This document shows, in pieces, positions 8,913 to 16,652 of a stretch of 64,000 nucleotides of DNA; position 1 is the first letter of the stretch; each line of letters starts with the position of its first letter. Both the position numbers and the translations under genes were made by a program. The DNA comes from Kitasatospora sp. NBC_01250 (GTDB lineage Bacteria; Actinomycetota; Actinomycetes; Streptomycetales; Streptomycetaceae): contig NZ_CP108476.1 in assembly GCF_036226465.1 (NCBI RefSeq), forward strand, positions 682,001 to 746,000. Direction: 5' to 3'. Under the pieces are notes generated by a model, which worked only from the letters and a program-made list of their open reading frames with translations, was not told the DNA's origin and did no database searches.

Positions 8913-9770
8913 ATGATGGCCACAGAGCACATCGATACCCGGCTGCTCGAGGAACTGACCGAGCAGTCCGAGGACTTGAACAGCGACGCGGTGCGCATCA
9001 CGCGCAGCGCCCTGATCGACTTCGGGCAGGCGAACGAACCGGTCCGGCGCCGCTGGTGGCAGCGCGGCACCGTGCTGGCGGGTGCCGCCGGGGTGGCGGC
9101 GCTGGCCGGCGGTCGTGCCTTCGCCGACTCGGCCTCCCCGTCGGCCGCGGCCTCGGGCTCGACCTCGGGCTCGACCTCGGGCTCGACCTCGGGCTCGGTC
9201 GCGACGGACGACATCATGGCACTGCAGACCGCCGCCTCGATCGAGAACCTGGCGGTGGCGGTCTACCAGACCGCCGCGGGGCTGTCGTTCATCAAGAGCG
9301 GCAACCCCACGGTGGCTGCGTTCATCGCCAGGACCACCATGCAGCACCAGGCGCACGCGAAGGCGTTCAACGCCGCCGCGACCCAGGCCGGCGGGCAGGC
9401 GCAGAACGGCCCCGACCCGAAGTACAAGGCCGTCGTCGACCAGGCGCTGCCCACCATCCAGGGCCCGGCGGACGTGGTGAAGCTGGCGATCACCCTGGAG
9501 GACGTGGCCGCGCAGACCTACACCAAGAACGTCGCGCAGGTCGGCGACGCCCAACTGCGCAAGCTCTTCGCCTCCGTGGCGCCGGTGGAGGCGCAGCACC
9601 GGGCCACGCTGCTCGCCGTCCAGGCCCTGCTGGCCGGCAACGCGGCCGATCTGATCACCATCCCGGTGGACCCCGCCAAGCTGCCGGCCGCCGCGGGCAG
9701 CGTCGGCTTCCCCGACGCCTTCTACAAGACCGACAGCGCCTCCCCGATCAGCGAAGGGGCCGTGAAGTGA
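8913..9770 (+). CDS. exported ferritin-like domain protein, 285 aa
   Basis: After a charged 50-residue N-terminus comes RRRWWQRG and a hydrophobic stretch ending AFADSA, read as a Tat-like export signal. A Ser/Gly spacer with an SGSTSGST repeat follows. The rest is a ferritin-like four-helix domain with Glu/His patterns (IENLAVAVYQTA, TTMQHQAHAKAFN, LEDVAAQTYTKN, VAPVEAQHRATLL). Two adjacent ATGs (8913, 8916) and a GTG at 8901 are possible starts. The stop overlaps the GTG of the next gene, a close structural relative, so the two products probably act together, perhaps in metal storage or oxidant defence outside the membrane. Confidence 0.82.
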   Translation: MMATEHIDTRLLEELTEQSEDLNSDAVRITRSALIDFGQANEPVRRRWWQRGTVLAGAAGVAALAGGRAFADSASPSAAASGSTSGSTSGSTSGSVATDDIMALQTAASIENLAVAVYQTAAGLSFIKSGNPTVAAFIARTTMQHQAHAKAFNAAATQAGGQAQNGPDPKYKAVVDQALPTIQGPADVVKLAITLEDVAAQTYTKNVAQVGDAQLRKLFASVAPVEAQHRATLLAVQALLAGNAADLITIPVDPAKLPAAAGSVGFPDAFYKTDSASPISEGAVK

Positions 9771-10648
9771 CGACCACCAAGGACGGCTGGGACCTGCCCC
9801 TCAGCGAGGGCGAGCTGACCCGCCTCACCCGTGACCTGCACGAGGCGCACCAGGAGACGCTGCCCGCGATGCGGGCGAGCGCCCGGGACCTCAGCGAGGA
9901 GATCCGGGCCCGGCAGCAGGGCGAGCCGCGCGACGGTGCCCGGGAGACGGGCGAGCCGCGCGAGGGTGCACGCCGCACGGGCGCGCCGCGCGACAGCGGG
10001 CGGCGGCGCTTCCTGCTCGGCGCCGGCGGGACGGCGGTCGCGCTGACGCTGGCCGCCTGCTCCTCCGGCAGCACCTCGTCCAGTTCCTCCTCGTCCGCCG
10101 CCGGCGGTGCTTCGACGGCGTCCTCCGCTGCGGCCGGCGGGCGCTACACCGGCGACCTGAAGGTGGTCGCGCTGGCCACCGCGCTGGAGAACCAGGCCGT
10201 GGGCGCCTACCAGGCCACCCTGGCCGCGGCCAAGGCCGGCAAGCTCGGCACCGTCCCTCCGGCGGTCGCCGGCTTCGTCACCACCGCGATGGCCCAGCAC
10301 GCCGACCACGCCCAGGCCTGGAACGCCGTCCTCACCAGCGCCGGCAAGCCCGCCATCACCGACGTGCCGCTGTCCAACCAGCCGGCCACCCTCGCCGCCC
10401 TCGGCAAGGCCGCCAACGTCGGCGATGTGGCCAAGCTCGCCCTGCAGTTGGAGGACCAGGCCGCGCAGACCTACCTCTTCGCGACCTACAACGTCACCAG
10501 CCCGGCCGGGATCGCCACCGCCGCGACCATCGCGCCGGTGGAGGCCATGCACGCCGCCATCCTCAACTACGTGCTCGGCCAATACCCCGTCCCCGACGAC
10601 TTCCTGCCCGTCGACAAGGCCGCCAGCCCCTCGCTGCTGACCGTCTGA
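9767..10648 (+). CDS. ferritin-like Tat lipoprotein, 293 aa
   Basis: An 80-residue charged N-terminus with repeated Gly-Glu-Pro-Arg units precedes RRRFLLGAGGTAVALTLAAC, a twin-arginine signal ending in a lipobox Cys, then a Ser-rich linker. The folded part is a ferritin-like helical bundle (LATALENQAVGAYQATL, MAQHADHAQAWNAVL, LEDQAAQTYLFATY, IAPVEAMHAAILNYVL), paralogous to the preceding gene. The GTG start sits in a GTGA overlap with the upstream stop. Membrane anchoring of this copy and looser export of its partner suggest a two-component extracytoplasmic complex. The unusually long cytoplasmic N-terminus before the signal is odd and could mean a later true start. Confidence 0.82.
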   Translation: MTTTKDGWDLPLSEGELTRLTRDLHEAHQETLPAMRASARDLSEEIRARQQGEPRDGARETGEPREGARRTGAPRDSGRRRFLLGAGGTAVALTLAACSSGSTSSSSSSSAAGGASTASSAAAGGRYTGDLKVVALATALENQAVGAYQATLAAAKAGKLGTVPPAVAGFVTTAMAQHADHAQAWNAVLTSAGKPAITDVPLSNQPATLAALGKAANVGDVAKLALQLEDQAAQTYLFATYNVTSPAGIATAATIAPVEAMHAAILNYVLGQYPVPDDFLPVDKAASPSLLTV

Positions 10649-10662
10649 CGACACACCCAGCC

Positions 10663-10698
10663 GCCCGGGCGCGAAGGTCGACTCCCCCGCGCCCGGGC
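10663..10698 (+). terminator. terminator after the ferritin-like pair
   Basis: A perfect 11-bp stem, GCCCGGGCGCG and its complement, with a 14-base loop, begins 14 bases after the stop codon. Confidence 0.75.
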
Positions 10699-11179
10699 AT
10701 CCGTGCGGCCGGACCCGGGGGCGGTATCGAGTCCGTACCGGTCGTGGTGTCCTGCACGGTCGACATCCGTGGCCCTTTCGTGCAGCGAGAGTTGAGGTAC
10801 TGCGGGCGGTCTGTCCCGACCGCCCGGGAGAGTTCGCCGCGCATCGTGAATTCGGCACCGACCGCGGTGCGGATTGCTCCTGATCGCCGCCGACCGCGAG
10901 GTTCACTCGAACGGTCGGGCACGACGCCGCCGATCCGCCGGAGAGTTGGGCCAGTTGAGCGGCTCACCGGTCGGCCGGGTGCGTGTCGCCTGGACGCGGA
11001 CGGCCCGGCAGCATTTCACTTCCCCCTGACCGCCCGCCATTTCCTGGTGCCATGGCCGTCGCCTCTTCGATCGTCACTCCCACCCCGGCGCGTCCAGGGG
11101 TGGGATCGGCCACCTCGCACGCGGCAGATCAGGCTGAGCCGGCGGCGCCCCGTCCCCTTCATCGATTCGGAGGAACACC
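10699..11179. other. 481-bp gene-free spacer with hairpins
   Basis: No reading frame here looks coding. It contains two small perfect inverted repeats, GGGCGGT/ACCGCCC (10804-10825) and GCACCG/CGGTGC (10855-10870), and a few AT-richer patches (10836-10880) that could carry the promoter of the following exported-protein genes. A GGAGGA ribosome site ends the region. Confidence 0.5.
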
Positions 11180-11506
11180 ATGTCCCTGGAAGCCCAAGCG
11201 GCCGACACCCCGCCCGACAACCTCTCCCGCCGGCACCTGATGCGCCAGGCGGCCGCCGTCGGAGCCGCGGGCCTGGCCGTCAACCTGCTCGCCGGCACCG
11301 GCACGGCCCTCGCCCGGCCCGCCGAGCAGCACGCCGCGGGCGAGGGCGCGCCCGCACCGGCCGGCGTGCGGGCCGATCACGCCGAGCCGATGATCGTCCA
11401 CCTGCGGGACGCCCGCAGCGGCGACCTGGACCTGTACAGCGGCGACCGCCACCAGCGCGTCCAGGACCCCGCCCTGGCCGCCGCCCTGGTCCGCGCGCTC
11501 GGCTGA
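11180..11506 (+). CDS. small Tat-exported protein, 108 aa
   Basis: SRRHLMRQAAAVGAAGLAVN followed by a hydrophobic run and ALARPAEQ is a clear twin-arginine signal peptide with a likely cleavage site near residue 46. The mature part is only about 60 residues (HLRDARSGDLDLYSGDRHQRVQDP). GGAGGA lies 6 bases before the ATG. I do not recognise the family. It sits directly before the DUF4331 gene and after a ferritin-like pair, so an extracytoplasmic role with these proteins is likely. Confidence 0.7.
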   Translation: MSLEAQAADTPPDNLSRRHLMRQAAAVGAAGLAVNLLAGTGTALARPAEQHAAGEGAPAPAGVRADHAEPMIVHLRDARSGDLDLYSGDRHQRVQDPALAAALVRALG

Positions 11507-11598
11507 CGCACCGTCAAGACCCCGGCTGTCCCCGGCAGGCACCCGCCGGGGGCGGCCGGCCCACCGTCCCGCCCACGCACCAACCCTGTGAGGTTCCC

Positions 11599-12984
11599 TT
11601 GTCGTCCCACCGCGAAGCCCCCGAGATCTCCAAGGACCCGGTCGCCGACAGCACCGACGTCTACGCCTTCGTCAGTCCCGACAACTGCGACACCGTCACG
11701 CTGATCGCCAACTACATCCCCCTGCAGGGGCCGGCCGGCGGCCCGAACTTCTACGAGTTCGGCGAGGACGTCCTCTACAGCATCCACATCGACAACGACA
11801 ACGACGGCCGCCCGGACGTCAGTTACGAGTTCCGCTTCAGCGTCGAGGTCCGCAACCCCGACTCCTTCCTGTACAACACCGGGCCGATCACCTCACTGGA
11901 CGACCCCCACTGGAACCGGCGCCAGACCTACAGCGTCACCCGCGTCGAGGCCGGCGAGCGCCGCCGCGTCCTGGCCGAGAACCTCGCCTGCCCGCCGTGC
12001 AACATCGGCCCGCTCTCCACCCCCGACTACACCTCGCTGGCCGGCATGGCCGTCCACCAGCTCGACGGCAACCGCCACGTCTTCGCCGGCCAGCGCGCCG
12101 AGGGCTTCTACGTCGACCTCGGCGCCATCTTCGACCTGGCCACGCTGCGCCCCTTCCAGCAGCTGCACGTCATGCCCGCCTTCACCCAGCCCGCTCCCGG
12201 CGTCAACACCACCAAGGCGCTCAACGTCCACAGCATCGCCCTGCAGGTCCCGATCACCGACCTGACCCGGGACCACCGCAAGCCCACCGACGTGATGGAC
12301 CCGCACGCCACCATCGGCGTGTGGACCACCGCCGCCCGCCGCCAGGCCCGGGTGTTCAACCCGGCCGGCCGCGACGCCGCCTCCGGTCCCTTCGTCCAGG
12401 TCTCCCGGCTGGGCAACCCGCTCGTCAACGAGGTCATCATCCCGATGGGGAAGAAGGACCTGTGGAACACCCAGCCGCCGGCGGACGACAAGAACTTCGC
12501 CCAGTACGTCGCCCACCCCGAGCTCGCCAACCTGCTGCCCGCGCTCTACCCGGGCGTCTTCCCCAACCTCGCGGCCCTGGACGCCTCCGGCAAGCCCCGC
12601 GCCGACCTGCTCGCCGTCCTGCTCACCGGCATCCCCAGCGGCATCGTCCCCGGCTTCCAGAACTACACCGGCGACACCCAGGCCGACATGCTGCGCCTGA
12701 ACGTCGCCGTCCCGCCGGCCGGCAACCCCAACATCCTGGGCCTGGTCGCCGGCGACGCCGCCGGATTCCCCAACGGGCGCCGGGTCTTCGACGACGTCGT
12801 GACCATCGAGCTGCGCGTGATCGCCGGTCTCATCTACCACCTCGTCGACGCGAGCTTCACCCCCGACGGCGCGACCAGCGTGATCACCGACGGCCTCACG
12901 CCCGCGGACGTCAAGAACCCGTACCTCACCACCTTCCCGTACCTCGGGCTGCCCTACGACGGCTACCACAACCCGTCCAGCTGA
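11599..12984 (+). CDS. DUF4331 domain protein, 461 aa
   Basis: The product opens SSHREAPEISKDPVADSTDV and continues YAFVSPDNCDTVTLIANYIP, the hallmark N-terminus of DUF4331, a beta-rich family of unknown biochemistry found in many soil bacteria. The start is the TTG at 11599 with TGAGG 7 bases upstream; the longer open frame before it is Arg/Pro-rich non-coding sequence. Family-typical segments follow throughout (EDVLYSIHIDNDNDGRPDV, GQRAEGFYVDLGAIFDL, LGLPYDGYH). No signal peptide is visible. Two neighbouring genes may form a set with it. Confidence 0.85.
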   Translation: MSSHREAPEISKDPVADSTDVYAFVSPDNCDTVTLIANYIPLQGPAGGPNFYEFGEDVLYSIHIDNDNDGRPDVSYEFRFSVEVRNPDSFLYNTGPITSLDDPHWNRRQTYSVTRVEAGERRRVLAENLACPPCNIGPLSTPDYTSLAGMAVHQLDGNRHVFAGQRAEGFYVDLGAIFDLATLRPFQQLHVMPAFTQPAPGVNTTKALNVHSIALQVPITDLTRDHRKPTDVMDPHATIGVWTTAARRQARVFNPAGRDAASGPFVQVSRLGNPLVNEVIIPMGKKDLWNTQPPADDKNFAQYVAHPELANLLPALYPGVFPNLAALDASGKPRADLLAVLLTGIPSGIVPGFQNYTGDTQADMLRLNVAVPPAGNPNILGLVAGDAAGFPNGRRVFDDVVTIELRVIAGLIYHLVDASFTPDGATSVITDGLTPADVKNPYLTTFPYLGLPYDGYHNPSS

Positions 12985-12993
12985 CACCGACCG

Positions 12994-13031
12994 CCGCGGG
13001 TGCGAGCGCCTGGCGCGTCCCGCACCCGCGG
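12994..13031 (+). terminator. inverted repeat after the DUF4331 gene
   Basis: CCGCGGGTGCG and its exact complement flank a 16-base loop just after the stop codon. It probably terminates or attenuates transcription into the next small gene. Confidence 0.6.
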
Positions 13032-13081
13032 CAGCGCCTGCGGTACCTCAACTGCCTTCCCACGGAACCCGAAAGCCCCCC

Positions 13082-13507
13082 ATGACGCACCAGCACCAGC
13101 ACCAGCACTCCGACGCCCCGCACGCCGACCACTCCCACGCCCCGCTGCCCGACCACCCCCACGCCCCGCTGCCCGCGCCCTCCCGCGAGGGCAGCGTCGT
13201 CCTGGAGATCGGCGGCACGCTCGGCGCGCTGATCATCCACACCGGGCCCGAAGCCGACGGCCTGGAGATCGAGGTCAGCCCCATCGGCCAGGACGCCACC
13301 CGCACCCACGCCGCCGTCCGCCCCCGCCACCTCGCCGGACGCACCGTCCACTGCGCGGTCATCTCCCCGCTGCCCGAGGGCGACTACACCCTCTGGCGCA
13401 CCGCCGACACGCCCGAAGGCACCCTCACCATCCACGGCGGCGCGGTCACCGAGCACCGCTGGGCCCCCGCCGCCGGGCAGCAGACCCGGACCGCGGACCG
13501 GGCATAG
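13082..13507 (+). CDS. His-rich hypothetical protein, 141 aa
   Basis: The first 45 residues are packed with His (HQHQHQH, then DHSHAPLPDHPHAPLP), suggesting metal binding. The rest looks like a compact beta-sandwich (VVLEIGGTLGALIIHTG, EIEVSPIGQD, ISPLPEGDYTLWRT, GTLTIHGGAVTEHRW). I do not recognise a named family. No signal peptide is present. The ribosome site is weak, which fits co-expression with the DUF4331 gene 97 bases upstream. A metal-handling role beside ferritin-like proteins is an inference. Confidence 0.68.
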   Translation: MTHQHQHQHSDAPHADHSHAPLPDHPHAPLPAPSREGSVVLEIGGTLGALIIHTGPEADGLEIEVSPIGQDATRTHAAVRPRHLAGRTVHCAVISPLPEGDYTLWRTADTPEGTLTIHGGAVTEHRWAPAAGQQTRTADRA

Positions 13508-13550
13508 GGCCTGTCCGACGGCTCCCGCCGGGCGCGCGGCGCCGGTCCCG

Positions 13551-14153
13551 TCAGTCCTCGCGCTCGCACGGCTTGCGCAGTCCCGCGACGAGGAGCGCGA
13601 CCAGGCGGCGCGCGTCGTACCGCGGGTCGCTGTCGGCGCCGATGCAGAGGTTTCCGATGCCCCGCATGAGCTGGAGGGCGTCGAGGTCGGGGCGGATCTC
13701 GCCGGCGGCGACGGCGGCGTCGAGCAGGTGGGCGCACACCGGCACGAGGCGGTCGAGGAAGTAGGCGTGCAGGGTCTCGAAGCCGGCGTTGTCGTTCTGC
13801 ATCGCGGCTGCGAGGCCGTGCTTGGTGACCAGGAAGTCGACGAAGAGGTCGACCCAGCGCCCGAGGGCGGCGTGCGGTGTCGGGCCGGCCGCGAGCAGGG
13901 CGGGCCCGGCTTCCGCGCAGGCGTCGACCTGGTGGCGGTAGACGGCGATGACGAGGTCCGCCCGGGTGGGGAAGTGCCGGTAGATCGTGCCCATCCCGAC
14001 GCCGGCCCTGGCGGCGATGTCGCGCACCGGCGCCTCCACGCCCGAGGTGACGAAGACCGCCGCGGCGGCCTCCAGCAGGGTCTGGCGGTTGCGCTGGGCG
14101 TCCTTGCGCCTGGATCCGGCTGCGCTTGCCGTGCTCTGTCCGCTGTCGTCCAA
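13551..14153 (-). CDS. TetR-family regulator, 200 aa
   Basis: The N-terminal helix-turn-helix reads RQTLLEAAAAVFVTSGVEAP, then VRDIAARAGVGMGTIYRHFP, the standard TetR pattern. The C-terminal ligand domain is variable (VDLFVDFLVTKHGLAAAMQN). The TTG at 14153 is the best start: GGAAGGAG sits 7 bases upstream and it gives normal family length, whereas the longer frame crosses the divergent promoter. It is transcribed away from the alpha/beta hydrolase at 14362 with a 39-bp palindrome between them, so it very likely represses that gene and itself. Confidence 0.9.
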   Translation of the reverse strand: MDDSGQSTASAAGSRRKDAQRNRQTLLEAAAAVFVTSGVEAPVRDIAARAGVGMGTIYRHFPTRADLVIAVYRHQVDACAEAGPALLAAGPTPHAALGRWVDLFVDFLVTKHGLAAAMQNDNAGFETLHAYFLDRLVPVCAHLLDAAVAAGEIRPDLDALQLMRGIGNLCIGADSDPRYDARRLVALLVAGLRKPCERED

Positions 14154-14210
14154 CGCGACGCTCCTTCCACGAGGGTGCCAATACGGGGGTTCCACCACGA
14201 GGTTGCAAAG

Positions 14211-14249
14211 CGGAACAGTGCTCCGTATCGTGAGCGGAGCAAGGTTCCG
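14211..14249. promoter_or_regulatory. nested palindromic operator between TetR and hydrolase genes
   Basis: CGGAAC, 3 bases, GCTCCG, 9 bases, CGGAGC, 3 bases, GTTCCG: both the outer and inner pairs are perfect inverted repeats with symmetric spacing. It lies in the divergent intergenic region, 58 bases from the TetR start. This symmetry is what a TetR dimer, or two dimers, would bind. Confidence 0.75.
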
Positions 14250-14361
14250 TTTAGCCCATGATGGCAGACCCGAGGACCGGGCCGCCCCTTGCCGCCCTTG
14301 CCACTGTTTGCCGTCCCCGGGCCCACCGATCCACGAGCGCGAAGAAATGGAAGGCACTTCC

Positions 14362-15303
14362 ATGTCCGACTCGAACACCCCGAACCCGCACGAGACCGCG
14401 GGCGCACCCGCGCTGGTGCTGTCCGCCAAGCCGGTCGTCCTGTCCGCCCCGGGCCGGGGCGAGGACCTCCAGGTCCGCATATCCGCCCCCGCGACCGGCA
14501 ACGGCCTGCCCGTCGTCGTCTTCTCGCACGGCTTCGGCTCCTCGATGAACGGCTACGCCCCGCTGGCGGACTTCTGGGCCGCCCACGGCTTCGTGGTCCT
14601 GCAGCCCACCCACCTCGACTCCAGGACCCTCGGCCTCCCTGCCGAGGATCCCCGTACGCCGCGGATCTGGCGCCTGCGCATCGAGGACCTCAAGCGCGTG
14701 CTGGACGGACTCGACACGCTGGAGGCCGCCGTGCCGGGCCTCGCCGGGCGCCTCGACCGCGACCGCATCGCCGTGGCGGGCCACTCCTGGGGAGCCCAGA
14801 GCGCGAGCACGCTGCTGGGCGCGCGCGTCCTCGACGCCGACGGCGTGGCCGCCGAGGACCTCTCCGACCCCCGGGTCAAGGCGGGTGTGCTGCTCGCCCT
14901 GACCGGCCTGGGCGACGACCTGACCCCGTTCGCCGCCGAGCACTTCCCCTTCATGCGGCCGTCCTTCGACACCATGACCGCCCCGGCGCTCATCGTCGCC
15001 GGTGACAACGACCGGTCCCACCTGTCCACCCGCGGACCGGACTGGTTCACCGACCCCTACACCCACAGCCCGGGGGACAAGAGCCTGCTCACGCTGTTCG
15101 GGGCGGAGCACTCGCTCGGCGGGATCCCCGGCTACGAGGCCGCCGAGACGACGGACGAGAGCCCCGCCCGCGTCGCCCTGCTCCAGCGGCTCACCACGGC
15201 CTTCCTGCGCAGCGCCCTCCACCCCGGGGACAGCGGCTGGCAGGCGGCGGCCACCGCGCTGGCGGACGACCCCGAGCCGCTGGGGACGCTGCAGAGCAAG
15301 TGA
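14362..15303 (+). CDS. alpha/beta hydrolase, chlorophyllase/dienelactone-like, 313 aa
   Basis: The fold landmarks are present: VVVFSHGFGSSMNGYAPLA oxyanion region, the nucleophile elbow AVAGHSWGAQSAS with the catalytic Ser, a late Asp in LIVAGDNDRSHL, and a His in LFGAEHSLGG. The family hydrolyses esters or thioesters of small molecules. GGAAGG lies 7 bases before the ATG at 14362; an in-frame ATG at 14347 is the alternative. No signal peptide, so cytoplasmic. A divergent TetR gene and operator suggest induction by its substrate. Confidence 0.86.
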   Translation: MSDSNTPNPHETAGAPALVLSAKPVVLSAPGRGEDLQVRISAPATGNGLPVVVFSHGFGSSMNGYAPLADFWAAHGFVVLQPTHLDSRTLGLPAEDPRTPRIWRLRIEDLKRVLDGLDTLEAAVPGLAGRLDRDRIAVAGHSWGAQSASTLLGARVLDADGVAAEDLSDPRVKAGVLLALTGLGDDLTPFAAEHFPFMRPSFDTMTAPALIVAGDNDRSHLSTRGPDWFTDPYTHSPGDKSLLTLFGAEHSLGGIPGYEAAETTDESPARVALLQRLTTAFLRSALHPGDSGWQAAATALADDPEPLGTLQSK

Positions 15304-15338
15304 GCCGGGCGGGCGCTCGGGCCGATGGGGCCCGGTGC

Positions 15339-15944
15339 TCAGAGCTCGGTGAGTTCGCCCAGGCCCAGGGTGCGCAGGGTGTGGTCGGCCATGTGCCGGT
15401 GGCCGACGGCGTTGGGGTGGGCCGGGTCGTCGAGCCACGCGATGGGGTCGCTGTCGGGGAACCGGGCCAGCCAGTACGCCTCGTGGTCGACCAGCAGCGC
15501 GCCGGTCTCCGCGGCGATCTCGCGCACGGCCTGGCAGTAGGCGGGCAGTTCGGCCCGGGCGGCGCGCCCGGCCAGGCTGACCAGGACGGGCGTGTGGAGC
15601 ACGATCTGCGCGCCGTCCGCCCTGGCGATGATCGCGCTCATCGACTCGCGGAACTCGGCGAGGCCCGCCAGCCCGGCGCGGGCGTCGTTGGTGCCCAGCG
15701 AGATGGACAGGACTTCGGGCTCGAAGCGGCCGATGAGGTGGTCGTACGCGGCGAGGACGTCCGTGGCGCGCCAGGCGGACACCCCGGTGTTGACGACGAT
15801 GTCGGTCAGCCGGTCGAGCTGCCAGCGGACGCGCTCGTGGACGTGCTCCACCCAGCCCCGCGCGCCGTGGGTGTGCAGGACGGCCTGGGTGATGCTGTCG
15901 CCGGTCATCACCCAGGTCATCGGTTCACCGGAGAGCTGGACCAT
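15339..15944 (-). CDS. SGNH/GDSL esterase, 201 aa
   Basis: Block I is WVMTGDSITQAVLHT with the nucleophilic Ser, block III is LSISLGTNDAR with the oxyanion Asn, and block V is DPAHPNAVGHRHMADHTL with the catalytic Asp-x-x-His pair. Length is typical of a small intracellular GDSL hydrolase. I chose the ATG at 15944; an upstream in-frame ATG is possible. It converges on the alpha/beta hydrolase gene with a 35-base gap. Confidence 0.88.
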   Translation of the reverse strand: MVQLSGEPMTWVMTGDSITQAVLHTHGARGWVEHVHERVRWQLDRLTDIVVNTGVSAWRATDVLAAYDHLIGRFEPEVLSISLGTNDARAGLAGLAEFRESMSAIIARADGAQIVLHTPVLVSLAGRAARAELPAYCQAVREIAAETGALLVDHEAYWLARFPDSDPIAWLDDPAHPNAVGHRHMADHTLRTLGLGELTEL

Positions 15945-16049
15945 GTGACGAGTACCCCCAGGAGTTCCGTGTCCGGCAGCGACGTTCGGCTGCGCAGGCA
16001 CGGAGTCGATCATACTTCTCGCCGCTTCGGAAGGGCCCCGGGGCGCTGA

Positions 16050-16089
16050 CGAGTGGTGCCCCGGGCAACTGCGCCCGGGGCACCACTCG
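16050..16089 (-). terminator. terminator downstream of the Excalibur-like gene
   Basis: A perfect 17-bp stem (CGAGTGGTGCCCCGGGC and complement) with a 6-base loop lies 22 bases past the stop of the minus-strand gene. It is one of the strongest hairpins in the window. Confidence 0.85.
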
Positions 16090-16110
16090 TTCGGCCGGAT
16101 CAGCAGCGGC

Positions 16111-16620
16111 TCAGCCGGCGGCTCCCGCGTCGCCGTGGTCGCAGGCGGTGCCGTCATGGTCGGTGTCCAGGCCGAGGCGGTCGCGGCCGTGGACGGCCAG
16201 CGGCGGGTAGCCGTGGGCGAGGAGCCAGCGGCAGCCGGCGCCCGGGGCGGTGCCCACGGCGGGCGGGAAGGTCCACGGGACGCAGACGTTGATGTCGCCG
16301 TAGGCGTGGTCGCAGCCGTCGGCGGTGGCCGGCACGGGCGTGCTGTCGGCCTGCGGGGGCGGCTGCTTCGCCGGGTCGTCCAGGCCCTGGGCGAAGTCCA
16401 TGACGTGCGGGGCGGGCCGTTGCTGCGGCCCCTGCTGCTGGGCGGCCGCGCCCGCCGGTGCGGCACCGGTCAGCACCGTGCCCGACGGCGCCGGGTGGGA
16501 CCGGGCGGTGGTGGCGGGCAGCGTCAGGGCCAGGGTCAGTCCTGCGGCGGCGGTGCCCAACGCCGCGAGCGCGACGGTCAGCGGGCCGGCGGCGCGGCGG
16601 CGCGGGGTCCTGGTGGTCAC
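16111..16620 (-). CDS. secreted protein with Excalibur-like calcium motif, 169 aa
   Basis: A signal peptide (RRRAAGPLTVALAALG, then a long hydrophobic run) is followed by a Gln/Pro-rich linker. The C-terminal 60 residues carry GCDHAYGDINVCVPWTFPP and end GLDTDHDGTACD, the DxDxDGxxC calcium loop characteristic of Excalibur domains. The GTG at 16620 has AAAGGAGAA 5 bases upstream. It is read in the same direction as the oxidase gene at 16653, with 32 bases between, so it is probably the last gene of the glycan operon and may act at the envelope. Confidence 0.78.
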   Translation of the reverse strand: MTTRTPRRRAAGPLTVALAALGTAAAGLTLALTLPATTARSHPAPSGTVLTGAAPAGAAAQQQGPQQRPAPHVMDFAQGLDDPAKQPPPQADSTPVPATADGCDHAYGDINVCVPWTFPPAVGTAPGAGCRWLLAHGYPPLAVHGRDRLGLDTDHDGTACDHGDAGAAG

Positions 16621-16652
16621 ACGGTTCTCCTTTCCGTGGGAGGGGGGTGGCG

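Noticed and set aside
10744..11598. N-terminal extension of the DUF4331 frame
   Set aside because: The extension is Arg/Pro-rich, covers a spacer and another gene, and the family N-terminus begins exactly at the TTG at 11599.
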